Positions 32,646-45,161 of a stretch of 64,000 nt of DNA are shown here, one piece after another. The notes beneath the pieces were generated by a model that worked only from the letters and a program-made list of their open reading frames with translations, was not told the origin of the DNA and did not search any database. This stretch comes from Procambarus clarkii (Eukaryota > Arthropoda > Malacostraca > Decapoda > Cambaridae): the NCBI RefSeq assembly GCF_040958095.1, contig NC_091154.1:43664735-43728734 (forward strand), given 5' to 3'. The stretch's first letter is position 1; each line of letters begins with the position of its first letter. A program made the position numbers and the translations under genes.

Positions 32646-32712
32646 TGTGAAGTCTTTGAAAATGTAATAAGTTTTACGAAACGCGCCCGTGTCGCGTCAG
32701 ACTAGAAATAAA
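32646..32712 (+). ncRNA. Hammerhead-like fold in PLE1 3' repeat
   Basis: Stem I AGTCT (32651-32655) with AGACT (32699-32703). Stem II GTAA/TTAC closing on GAAA at 32678-32681. Stem III CGCG (32682-32685) with CGCG (32693-32696). The triplet GUC ends at 32698. Penelope terminal repeats are known to carry hammerhead ribozymes. The first core box is not canonical CUGANGA (it reads TTGAAAAT), so activity is doubtful. Confidence 0.4.
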
Positions 32713-32713
32713 A

Positions 32714-33489
<776 letters not shown>

Positions 33490-33499
33490 ATGCGAACAA

Positions 33500-33760
33500 G
33501 CCTGCACTGCACCTCTACCCATCAGACAGAACTATTAGCCTTGCTTCTTTCACTAAAATGTGTACAAGTCTCCAAACTTGATGCATTAATTGTAAGTGAT
33601 TTTCTATCATCCTTAGTTGCGCTTAACTCTCTAAGACACAATTGTAACATGACCGTGTCTGAAGCTAGACAGAGAACACACAACATTATTAGTGATGGTA
33701 ACATAATCCATTTCATGTGAATTCCATCTTCGTTGGCCTCCAAAACTTAAGGAATGGCCC
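33500..33760 (+). pseudogene. RNase H fragment of an I-like LINE
   Basis: One frame gives TELLALLLSLKCV (catalytic Glu block), DALIVSDFLSSLVALNSL (Asp block) and NIIHFM, a stop, then IPSSLA, matching the order E-D-WIPSHVG of LINE RNase H domains. The first Asp block and the C-terminus are missing. It is directly fused to the SINE array on its left. Confidence 0.6.
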
Positions 33761-33839
33761 AGAAAATAGCTACTAAAGTTTAAGTCAAGTGTGAAGATAC
33801 TTCAGTTGAAACTTAGATACTTCTGGTAAGTGTAATGAT

Positions 33840-34130
33840 AAGTGCTGATGATACTACCTTCATCTATTCAGACCCCAACCCAAACACACTAAATAATAAT
33901 GAAAATAACAAATTAAAAAAGTACACTCATAGATGTAAACCAACAAACTCACACTAAACATAGAAAAGACCTACTACATTTTGTTTGGAAGTAAATCCTG
34001 AAACCAAATTCAACTTCAGATAAACATTGTTAACATTAGCAATAAAGATTATGGACAGTTCCTTGACAGCTCATTGACAAGAGACTGAACTTCAGCATCC
34101 ACATACAACACATATGTGGGTGGTGAGAGG
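33840..34130 (+). mobile_element. LINE-C RT relic
   Basis: Begins at the RT active-site codons ('gctgatgatactaccttcat') and follows LINE-C to 'cttcagcatccacatacaac' with many indels. Very degraded. Confidence 0.65.
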
Positions 34131-35010
34131 TTACCTTGAAGTGCTTCCGGGCCCGGTCGTCGACCAGGCCTCCTGGTTGCTGGACTGATCAACCAGGCTG
34201 TTGGACGCGGCTGCTCGCAGCCTGACGTATGAGTCACAGCCTGGTTGATCAGGTACCCTTTGGAGGTGCTTATCCAGTTCTCTCTTGAACACTGTGAGGG
34301 GTCTGCCGGTTACGCCCCATATGTGTAGTGGAAGCGTGTTGAACAATCTCGGGTCTCTGATGTTGATAGAGTTCTCTCTCAGAGTACCTGTTGCACCTCT
34401 GCTTTTCAACGGGGGAATTCTGCACATCCTGCCATGTCTTCTGGTCTCGTGTGATGTTATTTCTGTGTGCAGGTTTGGGACCAGCCCCTCAATTATTTTC
34501 CATGCATAGATTATTATGTATCTTTCCCGCCTGCGCTCAAGGGAATACAGATTTAGGCTCTTTAGTCGGTCCCAGTAGTTTAGATGTTTTACTGAGTGGA
34601 TTCTAGCAGTAAAGGACCTCTGCACGCTCTCCAGGTCAGCAATTTTTCCAGCTTTGAAAGGGGCTGTCATTGTGCAGCAGTACTCCACTCTAGAGAGCAC
34701 AAGTGTTTTGAAAAGTATCATCATCGGTACAGCATCTCTAGTGTGAAAAGTTCTTGTTATCCAACTTGGCATTTTTCTTGTAGTTGTGACGGCTACTTTA
34801 TTGTGTTCTTTGAAGGTAAGATCTTCCGACATGAGTACACCCAGATCCTTTACATTGCCTTTTCGTTCTATGTTATGATTTGCCTAAGTTTTGTACGTGG
34901 TTTCCGTTTTTATATTTTTCATTTTTTCCGTAGCGCTTGAGCTAGAACTTATCTTCGTTAAACACCATATTATTTTCTGTAGCTCATAGAAAGACCTGAT
35001 CTACATCTGA
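34131..35010 (-). mobile_element. CR1-like LINE 3' half
   Basis: The minus-strand frame 34131-34832 (233 codons) reads MSEDLTFKEHNKVAVTTTRK, VLSRVEYCCTMTAPFKAG, LESVQRSFTARI, RRRERYIIIYAWKIIEGLVP and FKRELDKHLQRVPDQPGC, the RT thumb and C-terminus of a CR1-group LINE. More degraded RT codons continue to about 35010. It is the same family as the fragment nested at 5157-5542. Confidence 0.78.
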
Positions 35011-35037
35011 CTGGAGGTATGCCGAGAGAGAGAGAGA

Positions 35038-35276
35038 GAGTATTCACTCTACCAATAACCGTTGGAGGGCCACAGGGCAGCATTTTGGGACCTCTCTTAT
35101 TTCTTATTTACATCAATGATCAGCCTAACGTCTCTAACATTCTGAAACCTATTTTGTTTGCTGATGATACTACCTTCATCTACTCTAACCCCAACCCCAC
35201 ATACATTAAATAATGTTGTTAATAATGAACTAAAAAAAGTCCACTTATGGATGTCAACCAACAAACTAACACTTAT
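35038..35276 (+). mobile_element. LINE-C RT fragment
   Basis: Frame [19 protein letters not shown], then [10 protein letters not shown] and a stop. Preceded by GA repeats (35022-35040) and cut off at the AAAT tail of the opposite-strand LINE-C, so the two LINE-C pieces lie tail to fragment. Confidence 0.75.
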
Positions 35277-35852
35277 TTTATTTTATTTATTTTATTTATT
35301 TTATTTTATTTATATATATACAAGAAGGTACATTGGGTTTGTGAGAATACATTGGATAGTACAGTAATTACATTCTTGTAAAGCCACTAGTACGTGCAGC
35401 GTTTCGGGCAGGTCCTTAATCTAGCAGATAATTTTAAGTAGGTAATTTCAATCAGAATTGATAAATGAAAGATACATTACAAGAGAAAAATGAGATGAGA
35501 GAGATAAGTAAGTATATTAAAGCACATTGTTATATTAAAGCTCTGATTGATTACATTGACAGCTTGATTAGTAATTTCAACAAGATTAATAGACACCATA
35601 CAGCAGATTGACAGCACATATAAGACAGCAATGATCACAATGGTAAGGATGTTCAGAATGGGTACATAAAGATTGGGAGACTGGGTAGCAAAAGATACAG
35701 ATAAACAAGATTTATAAACACCATACAATAGAATGGCAGCACATATAAGAAAACAGCAATGATCTCAATGGTAAAGATGTTCAAATTGGGAACAAAAGGT
35801 TGTGAGATTGGGTAGCAATAGATACAGTGCAATTTTAAGGCAAAAAGAGAAA

Positions 35853-36956
35853 CTATGAAGATGAAATTAGGTACTTTTTAGTATTGATTTTGAATGATGT
35901 AAAAGTTGGACAGCTTTTCAATTCAGTAGGGAGTGAGTTCCATAAACTGGGTCCCTTTATTTGCATAGAGTGTTTACACAGATTAAGTTTAACTCTGGGG
36001 ATATCAAAGAGATATTTATTTCTGGTGTGGTGATAATGGGTCCTATTACATCTGTCCAAGAAGAGTTTCAGACAAGGATTTGCATTTAAGAGCAGGGTTT
36101 TGTAAATGTAGTTGACACAAGAGAATTTGTGGAGTGAGATTATGTTTAGCATGTTTAGGGAGTTAAACAAGGGGGCTGAGTGTTGTCTGAAAGCAGAATT
36201 TGATATTATTCTGATAGCAGATTTTTGCTGGGTGATGATGGACTTGAGGTGGTTTGCAGTGGTTGAACCCCATGCACAGATACCATAGTTGAGATAGGGA
36301 TAGATTAGTGCATAATATAGAGAGATGAGAGCAGAGTTAGGAACATAATATCTGATTTTGGAGAGTATACCAACTGTTTTAGAGACTTTCTTAGTTATGT
36401 GTTGTATGTGGGTACTGAAGTCGAGTCTCTTGTCTAGGAATATGCCAAGAAACTTTCCATCATTTTTGTTGCTAATGTTTACATTGTCAATCTGAAGTTG
36501 AATTGCATTTGTAGATTTGCTTCCGAATAGGATGTAGTAGGTCTTTTCTATGTTAAGTGTTAATTTGTTGGTTGACATCCATATGTGGACTTTTTTTAGT
36601 TCATTATTAACAACACCATTTAGTGTATGTGGGTTGGGGTGGGAGTAGATGAAGGTAGTATCATCAGCAAACAAAATAGGTTTCAGAATGTTAGAGACAT
36701 TAGGCAGATCATTAATGTATATAAGAAAAAGAAGAGGTCCCAAGACGCTGCCCTGTGGCACTCCAACAGTTATTGGTAGAATGGGAGAGGTTATATTATT
36801 GATGGCTACACATTGGTGTCTATCACTAAGATAGGATTGGATATAGTCCAGTGCATGGCCTCGGATTCCATAATGATGGAGTTTACTTAAGAGGTAGTCA
36901 TGATTAACAGTATCAAAGGCCAATGAAGAGTCCAATTGGAAACTCATTTTTGTCAA
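35853..36956 (-). pseudogene. LINE-C copy 2 RT palm and C-terminus
   Basis: Frame with [31 protein letters not shown], catalytic [59 protein letters not shown] and a stop. About 11 bp are missing where the intact copy (57356-57375) encodes FIDLRK, which removes the motif A Asp and shifts the frame relative to the upstream segment. Confidence 0.82.
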
Positions 36957-38382
36957 GAGCTGAGTAAATTATATCAAGGAGACTAATAATTGCATCGTTG
37001 GTACTCCTTTGAGAGCGGAAGCCAAACTGACAGGAGCTAAGAATGTCGAATTTTACGAGATAGGAGTAGAGCTGTTTATAGATAATTTTTTCAAATATTT
37101 TTGATAGTATGGGTAGGTTCGATATTGGTCTATAGTTGTTTATGTCTGACGGATTACCTCCTTTATGAACTGGCGTTACTCTTGCTTTTTTAAGGATATC
37201 AGGGAAGGTATGACACTCAAGGGATTTGTTGAACAGCAGAGCTATAGGTGGCGCAAGGGCATGGGAGGCGCTCTTGTATACAATGGATGGGATTTCACTG
37301 ATATTCCCAGCTTTGGTTTTTAGTGAGTGTATGATGGACACAACATCTGACGGGCTGACTGGTGAGAGGAGAAGAGAGTTTGGATAGCTGCCTGAGAGAT
37401 ATGTGTTGATATGTGTCTGAGTCATGGGATTTTACTTGCAAGGTTAGCACCAATCGATGAAAAGAAGCTATTAAATTCATTCGCCATTTCTAAGTCAGAT
37501 GACAGTGTAAGGCCATCCTTAGAGAGTGTTATCTGGTTGTGGGAGTGTTGTTTAGTTCCCAGGATGTTAGAGATGGTATTCCATGTGCTTTTCATGTTGC
37601 CTTTTGCTTCTTTGAATCTAGTCTCATAATATGAAAGTTTTGCTTTTCTTATGATACTAGTAAGCACTGACGAGTACCTTTTAACTACTTCCACTGAAAC
37701 TAGGCCACTCCTAAATTTCTTTTCGTATTTATGTTTTTTGTTGATTGATTTAATTATGCCACTTGTGAGCCACGGGTTATTTTTTCTTTTATCAGTTACT
37801 TGTTTGGTAAGGAGGGGACAGTGAGTGTTGTAGAGGCTTAGAGTTTTGGAGAGAAAGAGGTTAGTTGATGAGTTTATATCCTGTGAATTATTAAATTCAG
37901 ATTCCCAGTTAATATTGTGGAGAGCATTAGAGAGATTGCCTAAAGCTGATTCACTATGTAGCCTGAATGAAAGTTTTTTGGTTTCTGGTGGTGATGTGTC
38001 AATGTTTGCTACGAGGAAAGTAGGATAGTGGTCAGTTGTTCTGTCATAAATTACCCCAGATGTAAGGGGAGCTGTTATATTAGTCCATAGGTGATCCAGG
38101 GTAGTTTGAGTGACTCGGGTGGGCTTGGTGATTGTGGGGATTAACATACAGGAGTGCATGCTGTTACGGAAATAGTCAACTTGAGGGTTGTTTTGAAGAC
38201 CCAGGTCAATATTGAAATCACCTCCCAGAATAATGTGATTTTTGTTGAGATTGTTATTTATGATAAGATTCCTTACATTGTCAGAGAATAAAGCTATGTT
38301 GGTATTAGGAAATCTATAGATGGCACCGATTATCAGGGAGGATTTAAGGGATTTACTGGAGAACTTGGCAAAGGTATATTCA
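36913..38382 (-). pseudogene. LINE-C copy 2 endonuclease end and RT entry
   Basis: Two frames. 37422-38159, open upstream to about 38380, gives IGAIYRFPNT, HIILGGDFNIDL, TTLDHLWTN and TTDHYPTFL of the APE endonuclease. 36913-37425 gives [34 protein letters not shown] and NYRPISNLPILSKIFEK. They are separated by a single-base deletion near 37426 relative to the intact copy. Confidence 0.8.
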
Positions 38383-38486
38383 AAGGTATATTCCTGTAAA
38401 ATAGTCTAATAGGTATAGGTGTTGTGTTAGTTGTCTCTTCAGAGGTTGCATGGCTTTTCTCTTTCCTTCACTTTCCTTTCTCGCTT

Positions 38487-39193
38487 CAGAATGGAAGCAA
38501 GTCGACGAAGAACTCTGTAGGGTAAGGCAGGTCCTAGTCAATAACGGCTTCTCCAATGGTTTCGTCGAAGACATCATAAGAAGGAAAGTGAAAAGCCATG
38601 CAACCTCTGAAGAGACAACTAACACAACACCTATACCCCCTATTAGACTATTTTACAGGAACTTCTTTTCCACAGCTCATAAAACGGAGGAAAGGGTCCT
38701 GAAAGATATTGTTAATAGAAACGTTATCCCTACAGACAAAAATCAGAGGATACAACTGACGATTTACTATAAAACCAGAAAAACGGCCAGCCTACTCATG
38801 AGAAACTCTCCAGACACAAAACAGAACGCTTTAAAAGAGACTAACGTCGTCTATGCCTTCAAATGCCCTCTTGGGGACTGTAAGCTCCAAAAAACCCAGT
38901 ATATAGGGAAGACAACAACATCTCTTTCTAGGCGTTTAACGATGCATAAGCAACAGGGCTCCATTAAGGAACATATAATCTCTTCCCACAACCAAACCAT
39001 CACCAGAGAAATCCTAGTAAACAACACAGAAATCATCGATAGATACAGCGATAGCAGGCGGCTTGACGTTTGCGAGGCACTACACATCAAGAAGTCAACA
39101 CCAGCAATCAACAGCCAATTATTGCACAACTATATTCTACCCACCTCAAGACTCCGCTCCAATATAGAAGCATCAAGAAATATGGACCAATAG
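38487..39193 (+). pseudogene. PLE1 copy 2 RT end and GIY-YIG endonuclease
   Basis: Open from the junction to the stop at 39191-39193: SEWKQVDEELCRVRQVLVNN, IIRRKVKSHATSEETTN, RLFYRNFFSTAHKTEER, KCPLGDC, QYIGKTTTSLSRRL, CEALHIKKSTPAIN. Unlike copies 1 and 3, the RT-end to endonuclease stretch is in one frame, so it shows the ancestral continuity of the two domains. The upstream RT is missing. Confidence 0.82.
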
Positions 39194-39492
39194 GCTTTCT
39201 ACAAACACTTCTATTCAATATCCATTGTTTCGTGTTCTGTCTTGTGTTGATGAAATTAATACCCTATTAATACTCTTGTTCTGTCTTGTGTTGATGAAAT
39301 TAATACCCTATTAATGCCACATCTTGTTCTGTCTTGTGTTAATGCCACATCACCCCTTCCACCTCACTCAAATGTAGATATAAAATCGGAGATGCGTAAG
39401 TTCTATTCAGTTGTGTATTTGTGAACTAAAGTCTTTGAAAATGTAATAAGTTTTACGAAACGCGCTCGTGTCGCGTCAGACTAGAAATAAAA

Positions 39493-39878
<386 letters not shown>

Positions 39879-40621
39879 AGAAATGGCCACTGCTTATTTT
39901 AAAATAAGCGGGGGAATTCTGGGAAGGAGGAGAAACAATTACGTAGCGCACAGTGTGTGCTGCGCACGCCGTGGGGGGGCACACATTTAAGCAAATGCTC
40001 CTGGATTTCCGTCCTCAGTCTTCCTCATCTCCGGCACGCTCCGCTCGAAACACTCCTTCACTCCTACGCTCCACGTGGTCTCCTTCTTGCCCTAGAAGTG
40101 AGGATTAGCCCTCAGAGCACGTTATGGACCCTACACCAGCAGCTGCGGGCCCTGCTCTAATGGACCTGCCCTTTGGGGGCCCTTCGACATCCCAGAGCGT
40201 CCAGCCAGGGCCGTCTGGCCTGCATCAGGATCTAAGGTATGGTCTCGCCTGGGGCTCGCACGCAGAGCAGCGTGGTCCCCCTACTTGGCTATGACTGCCC
40301 CTGTGTAGGCGCGTGCCCAGCGCCATGCCCCCCGGGCTTGCTTCTCGTGCCCTTGGGGCTTTCCTGGGCCCCAGTGTCCCCTCTTGTGGACCTGGCCCCC
40401 TCCCTGGGCCCTCTTCGGCCAACATCCCCCCTCCCTGTCCTCGTGCCCTTGCTCTTCCCGTGCCCTACTTGGGGGCCCAGCGCTGGCGTCCCAGCTGCCT
40501 GTGCCCTGCCTGGGCTGGAGGAGGCGGGCAGGCCCCACGTGGCCCCTCTGCTCCATGCGGGACCTGGTCTGGGGGCCTCCTCCCTAGCACGGGACCCAGC
40601 TGGTGGCCCCGCAGCTACCGG

Positions 40622-41062
40622 TCCAGCCATCGGCGTCCACGGGTGGATGTCCCAACGCCGTCGTCCCAACTGGCGGTGGGCCAGCTGCTGATGATCCAGC
40701 TATGGGGGTAAGCTGACGATCCGGCAGATGACGCCTAGGATGGCAGCGTACAGCGGGGGATGCTAGGGGACGCCACCGTCCAGCCGTTGGCGTCCGCGTG
40801 TGGATGTCCCTACGCCGTCGGCCCTGCGGGCGGCGGGCCAGCTGCTGATGTTCCAGCTATGGGGGTAAGCTGACGATCCGGCAGATGATGCCTAGGACGG
40901 CGGCATACAGCGGGGGACGCTAGGGGGCGCCACCGTCCAGCCATCGGCGTCCGCGTGTGGATGTCCCTACGCTGTCGGCCCTGCGGGCGGCGGGCCAGCT
41001 GCTGATGTTCCAGCTTTGGGGGCAAGCTGACGATCCAGCAGCTGACGCCTAGGGCGGCTGCG
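40622..41062. repeat. ~157-bp GC-rich tandem repeat, three units
   Basis: Units begin 'tccagcc' at 40622, 40779 and 40936. All contain 'gtggatgtcc', 'gggccagctgctgatg' and 'aagctgacgatcc'. The last unit is incomplete. They lie in the 5' non-coding part of the DIRS-like element. The Pro/Gly-rich frames across 40239-40711 look like composition artefacts. Confidence 0.8.
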
Positions 41063-41099
41063 AGCTCCTCCCTACGTCAACGCTACTCCCTAATGTCCC

Positions 41100-43690
41100 T
41101 AGGGGCGCTGTCGGCTTCTGCTCTGCGCTGGAGGTGCGGACGTTCGTTTGTGCCTTCCCTGCATCTGCCTCTAAAGGAAGTATCGTGTTTTCATTGCCTG
41201 GGGTCCGCTTTCGCTACCTCCTCTGGTGTTGGTGTCTTTTTCTTTCCTCTTTACATAATTTTTCTTTCCCTAATGCTGCGCTCTTTCATGTTTTTTTTTG
41301 TTTGTTTGTACTCCTACTCTTTTCGTTTGTTTATTTGCCTCCCCGCTTATTGCTTTATTATGGTTTTATTAATTTTATTCTTTTTTTTACTTATGTCTTT
41401 TCTGTGTTACTGCCTCCATTTATTCGTTCTCCGTTTTCCATGTTTATTTTATTTTAAGTTTAATTATGTCCTTATTCTTTTACTGTTACTCTTTCTTTCG
41501 TTTGTTTATTTAGCATGTTTACTCGTTAATTTTACTTTATTTCAGTTACATTTTGTACTTCTCCTGTTTGTCATGCTCACTTTTGTCGCTTATTACTACG
41601 TTTTGTGTTTACCTTGTTTTATTGTAATTATATTTATTTATTATGTTTTTTTCAGTTTGTACTGCCCCTTTTATTCGTTTATTTTACCTCCCTGCTTTGT
41701 GCAAATTTTAATTTTACTTTTGTCCTTATTCTGTGTTACTGCCTCCATTTATGTGTCTATTCAATTTTATTATTTTATTTATTAATTATTTTATTTTCAC
41801 TTACCTACTTACTCTGTTACTGCCTCCTTTTTTAGCTTTCTCCGTTTATTCATTATTTATTTTTTATTAGTTCTTATGTCCTGGCTTTTATTTTTAGTTT
41901 ATTTATTGTTTTATATATTTTGGCTTATTTACTTAATTAAAGTTCATTTTGTTTTGATGTTAAGTTTGTTACCTAATTAAAGTTTGTTTATAAATTTATT
42001 TTAGTTTATTTCTGTGTTTATTTACTTATTTATTTTATTTACTCTTATTCTATTTTTTCACTTTTTCTATTGTTACTGGGTTATTGTCTACTTTTTTCGC
42101 TGTCTCCATTTATTCCTTATTTATTTATTATTACGTTTTCTCATGTCCTGGCATTTCATTTTAGTTTATTTACTAATTTTTTTTGGGGGGGTTTATTTAA
42201 TTAATTAAAGTTCATTTTGTTTTGTTTATTCCAAGTTTATTAGTTATTTAAAGTTTGTTGAATTTATTTTAGTTATTTCCGAGTTTTTACTCATATTTAT
42301 TCTATTTTCACTTATCTATACTGCCTCTGTGTTAATGCCTCCATTTCCGCTTTCTCTGTTTGTTCATTATTTATTTGTTATTAAGTTTACTTATGTCCTT
42401 CTTCCGTTTACTGTTACACATTCCTCCGTTTGCTTATTTTACGTTTTATTTCTTTATTTCTTTACTCTATTCTCTTTTTCACTTTTACTACGGTTTCTGG
42501 GTTATTGCCTCCAATCTTTCCGCTGTCTCCGTTTATTCATTATTTATTTTATTAAGTTTTCTTATGTCCTGGCTTTTCATTTTATTTTACTAAATTTATA
42601 TTTTGGTTTATTTAATTAATTAAAGTTCATTTGTTTTGTTTATTTTAAGTTTACTTATTTAAAGTTTGTTAAATTTATTTTAGTTTATTTCCGAGTTTAT
42701 TTACTTATATTCATTTAATTTACCCATTATATATTTTATTTTCACTTCCGAGTTTATTTACTTATATTCATTTTATTTAACCATTATTTATTTTATTTTC
42801 ACTTTCTACTGCCTGTGTTAATGCCTCCATTTCTGCTTTCTCAGTTTAATTTTTACTTTTATGAAGTTTACTTATGTCCTTCTTCAGTTTTACTGTTACA
42901 CATTCTTCCGTTTGCTTATTTTACGTTTTCGTTCTTTATTCACTTTATTGCAGCTTTTACTTTTGCCCTTATCCTGTTCGTCCTGCACTTTTGTACTCGC
43001 CTATTATTACGTTTTGGTCCCCTTATCATGCCTTTATTCCGTTTGTCCCGCTTCCCTTTATTAGCTTAATTTTCCTCCCTGCTTTATGTATTAATTTTCC
43101 TTTCTTTCCTTATGTCCTTATACTGTGATACTGCCTCCTTTTATTCGTTTTCTCCCTTTATTCCTTATTTTTTTAATTACTTAGGTTATTACTTGGTTCC
43201 TTTTCTGCTTATACTGCCACACTTTCCTTCGTTTGTTTATACGTTTATTCGTTACTTATTTACTTTATTTCAGTTATTACTTTTGTCCTTGCACTGTTTG
43301 TCCTGCCCAGTTATACGCTTTCTCTAGCATTAATGTTTATAGTCATGCTTTCCCGGTTATTCTGCTCCTCGTTTCGTTATTTATTTCCCGTTTTACTCGT
43401 TATTTACTTAATTTATTTAATTTACTTTGCCTTTATTTCGGTTCGTCTGCTCCCACTTAAGCATTTATTTTATCATTCCGTTTCATATGTTATTTATTCC
43501 CTTACTTCTCATGTCCTTATCCAGTTTTACTCCTCCCATTTATTCGTCTTTCTCCTATTTCACTTTTAGTTATTACTTATGTTTTTTTTTGTTTTGTTTT
43601 TTTATGCTTTGCTTTACATGGTTGTAAGTTTCTTGCTCACACGCTTAGCCTTGTTTCCTTTCCTGTCCTGCCCTGGCCACCCGCTCATAT
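41100..43690 (+). other. 2.6-kb T-rich strand-asymmetric tract
   Basis: The plus strand is overwhelmingly T/C, with degenerate repeats of 'ttactgcctccatttatt', 'cttatgtcctt' and 'gtttattcatt'. Frames of Phe/Leu/Tyr across it are compositional. It ends in a pyrimidine tract and CAG (about 43690-43703) just before the ATG at 43717, resembling an intron 3' end. It may be a 5' UTR intron or a spacer of the DIRS-like element. Confidence 0.6.
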
Positions 43691-43716
43691 CTTCCCCTCT
43701 CCGCAGTTCGGGGATG

Positions 43717-45161
43717 CCAACCCCCACGGTGAAGAAGAGGACAAGGGCGGCGTCAACAAGAGGACAGCGACGACCGGGCGCTAGGACGCAACCTCCCAGG
43801 TCAAGGGTGAAACCCGCTCGCTTCGCCTCCTCCTCGGAGGCCTCTTCGGGAGGCTCTGACTCGGACGGCGACCACATCCTTGATGCACGCCCAACCGGCT
43901 GGCCACGGGGGGCGCGGCCGACCAACCCCCACAATTTTTGGCCACCGACTGGGCAACGCTGCAGACGCTCACTGCTCAGGCTCGGAGCCCCCCCTCCGAT
44001 TCGAGGCAACGGCAGACTTTGAACCCCGGCGGAGCGGGCGACATGGACGCCCCCACAAACCAGCCTACACGCACAGCCTCCCCCCCTGTGTGCCGCTCAC
44101 GGGCAAGGGCGAGGAGCCACGCGACACGGCGACGACACAGCTCTTCCAGCACGTCATCCAACGGTGGGTAGCGCCGAGAGAGCTCGTTCCCCCCTACCCC
44201 TAGTCCCTGGGTGGGACAGCCCTGGGGGACGCGAGGCAACACTGTCACCATGCTAGGCGAGCACGTCCCACTGGCCCTGAGAGAGAAAGTCTGGGCAAAC
44301 AAGTACATTGACCTGTGCGAGCTGCTGGCTTATGAACGCGATGCCAGGCCCTCAGAGACATGCCATGCCACTCCCTCCGAGGCCCAGTTATCCACTAAGA
44401 ACCTGCCGCCTCTGACGCCGGAGCAGTGGGGGCACGGCTTTGACATCTTTGCTTCCATCTACCTGGAGCGACATCCCGCCGAGGGGCGGGCGCTTTTCAC
44501 TTATGTCTGCTACGTGAAGTCCATGAAGCACAACCTACGAGGCGACTGGATGTGGTATGACGAGGCCTTCAGGTGGGACAAGGAGAGGTCGGGCTGCCCT
44601 TGGACCGCACTAAGACTCGACCTGGAGCTTTGGTCGGTACAACGTGCAGCGCAGGAGCACAGGTGGTGCGTGCAGCGTGCAGCGTACAGCGTGCAGCATG
44701 CAGCGTGCAGCGCAGGTGGTGCGTGCAACGTGCAGCGCAGGATGCAGGTGGTGCCTCGCGCCGTCGCCCCCCCCCCCCCCCCCCAGCTGAACGTTTGCTC
44801 TCTACTGCACGGGCCTATGGACTACCAACGGGATACTGCTATGCTTTCCACGCATCCGGGGCAGGCTGCTCTGACCCCTCCTGCACCTTCAAGCACTACT
44901 GCCCGCGCTGCCACAAGCGACACCCTGTCTACTGCCCGTGCCCCCAGGCCAAACCTCGAGTCGCCACCGCCAAGGAGAATCGTTCCCGTCGCCCCACCCA
45001 GGAAACGAGCAGGAAGAATGACACACGTCACAACGCCAGTGGACGCAGACGCACTTGATGCTCTCCTGGTGGGTTACCCCCTCCAGGACTGTCGTCGGAG
45101 GCTTCTGGGGGGATTTCCTACTCGGTTACGAAGGGGCTCGGACTCCCCTCTCCTCTCGTAA
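43717..45161 (+). pseudogene. DIRS-like ORF1, gag-like protein
   Basis: Starts MPTPTVKKRTRAAS with a basic, Ser-rich N-terminus. Frames change near 43930, and a TAG lies at 44169-44171. The core is HVPLALREKVWANKYIDLCE, LTPEQWGHGFDIFASIYLER and WMWYDEAFRWDKE, a layout seen in DIRS gag proteins. At 44640-44760 a GTGCAGC-type repeat has expanded and shifts the frame, followed by a C-run (44767-44784). A CCCH finger (YCYAFHASGAGCSDPSC, then TFKHYCPRC) follows in another frame. The 44211-45161 frame ends with LDALLVGYPLQDCRRRLLGG, the start of the pol region. Confidence 0.68.

Larger units (their letters stand above)
35277..38382 (-). mobile_element. LINE-C copy 2
   Basis: Minus strand, 5'-truncated within the endonuclease (about 38382), with an A/T tail at 35277-35320 and the shared 3' UTR motif (GCCCGAAACGCT complement near 35399-35410). 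Three frame segments cover endonuclease end, RT and C-terminus. A PLE1 copy abuts its 5' side. Confidence 0.85.

Noticed and set aside
40239..40711. Pro/Gly/Ala-rich frames on both strands
   Set aside because: GC-rich tandem-repeat sequence is open in several frames at once. No recognisable domain.
41093..43627. Many overlapping frames rich in Phe, Leu, Tyr and Cys that look like membrane proteins
   Set aside because: They arise from T-rich composition in all three plus-strand frames and have no domain. The tract is strand-biased repeat DNA.
43614..44009. Minus-strand frame opposite the DIRS-like ORF1
   Set aside because: Shadow of GC-rich coding sequence on the other strand. No domain.
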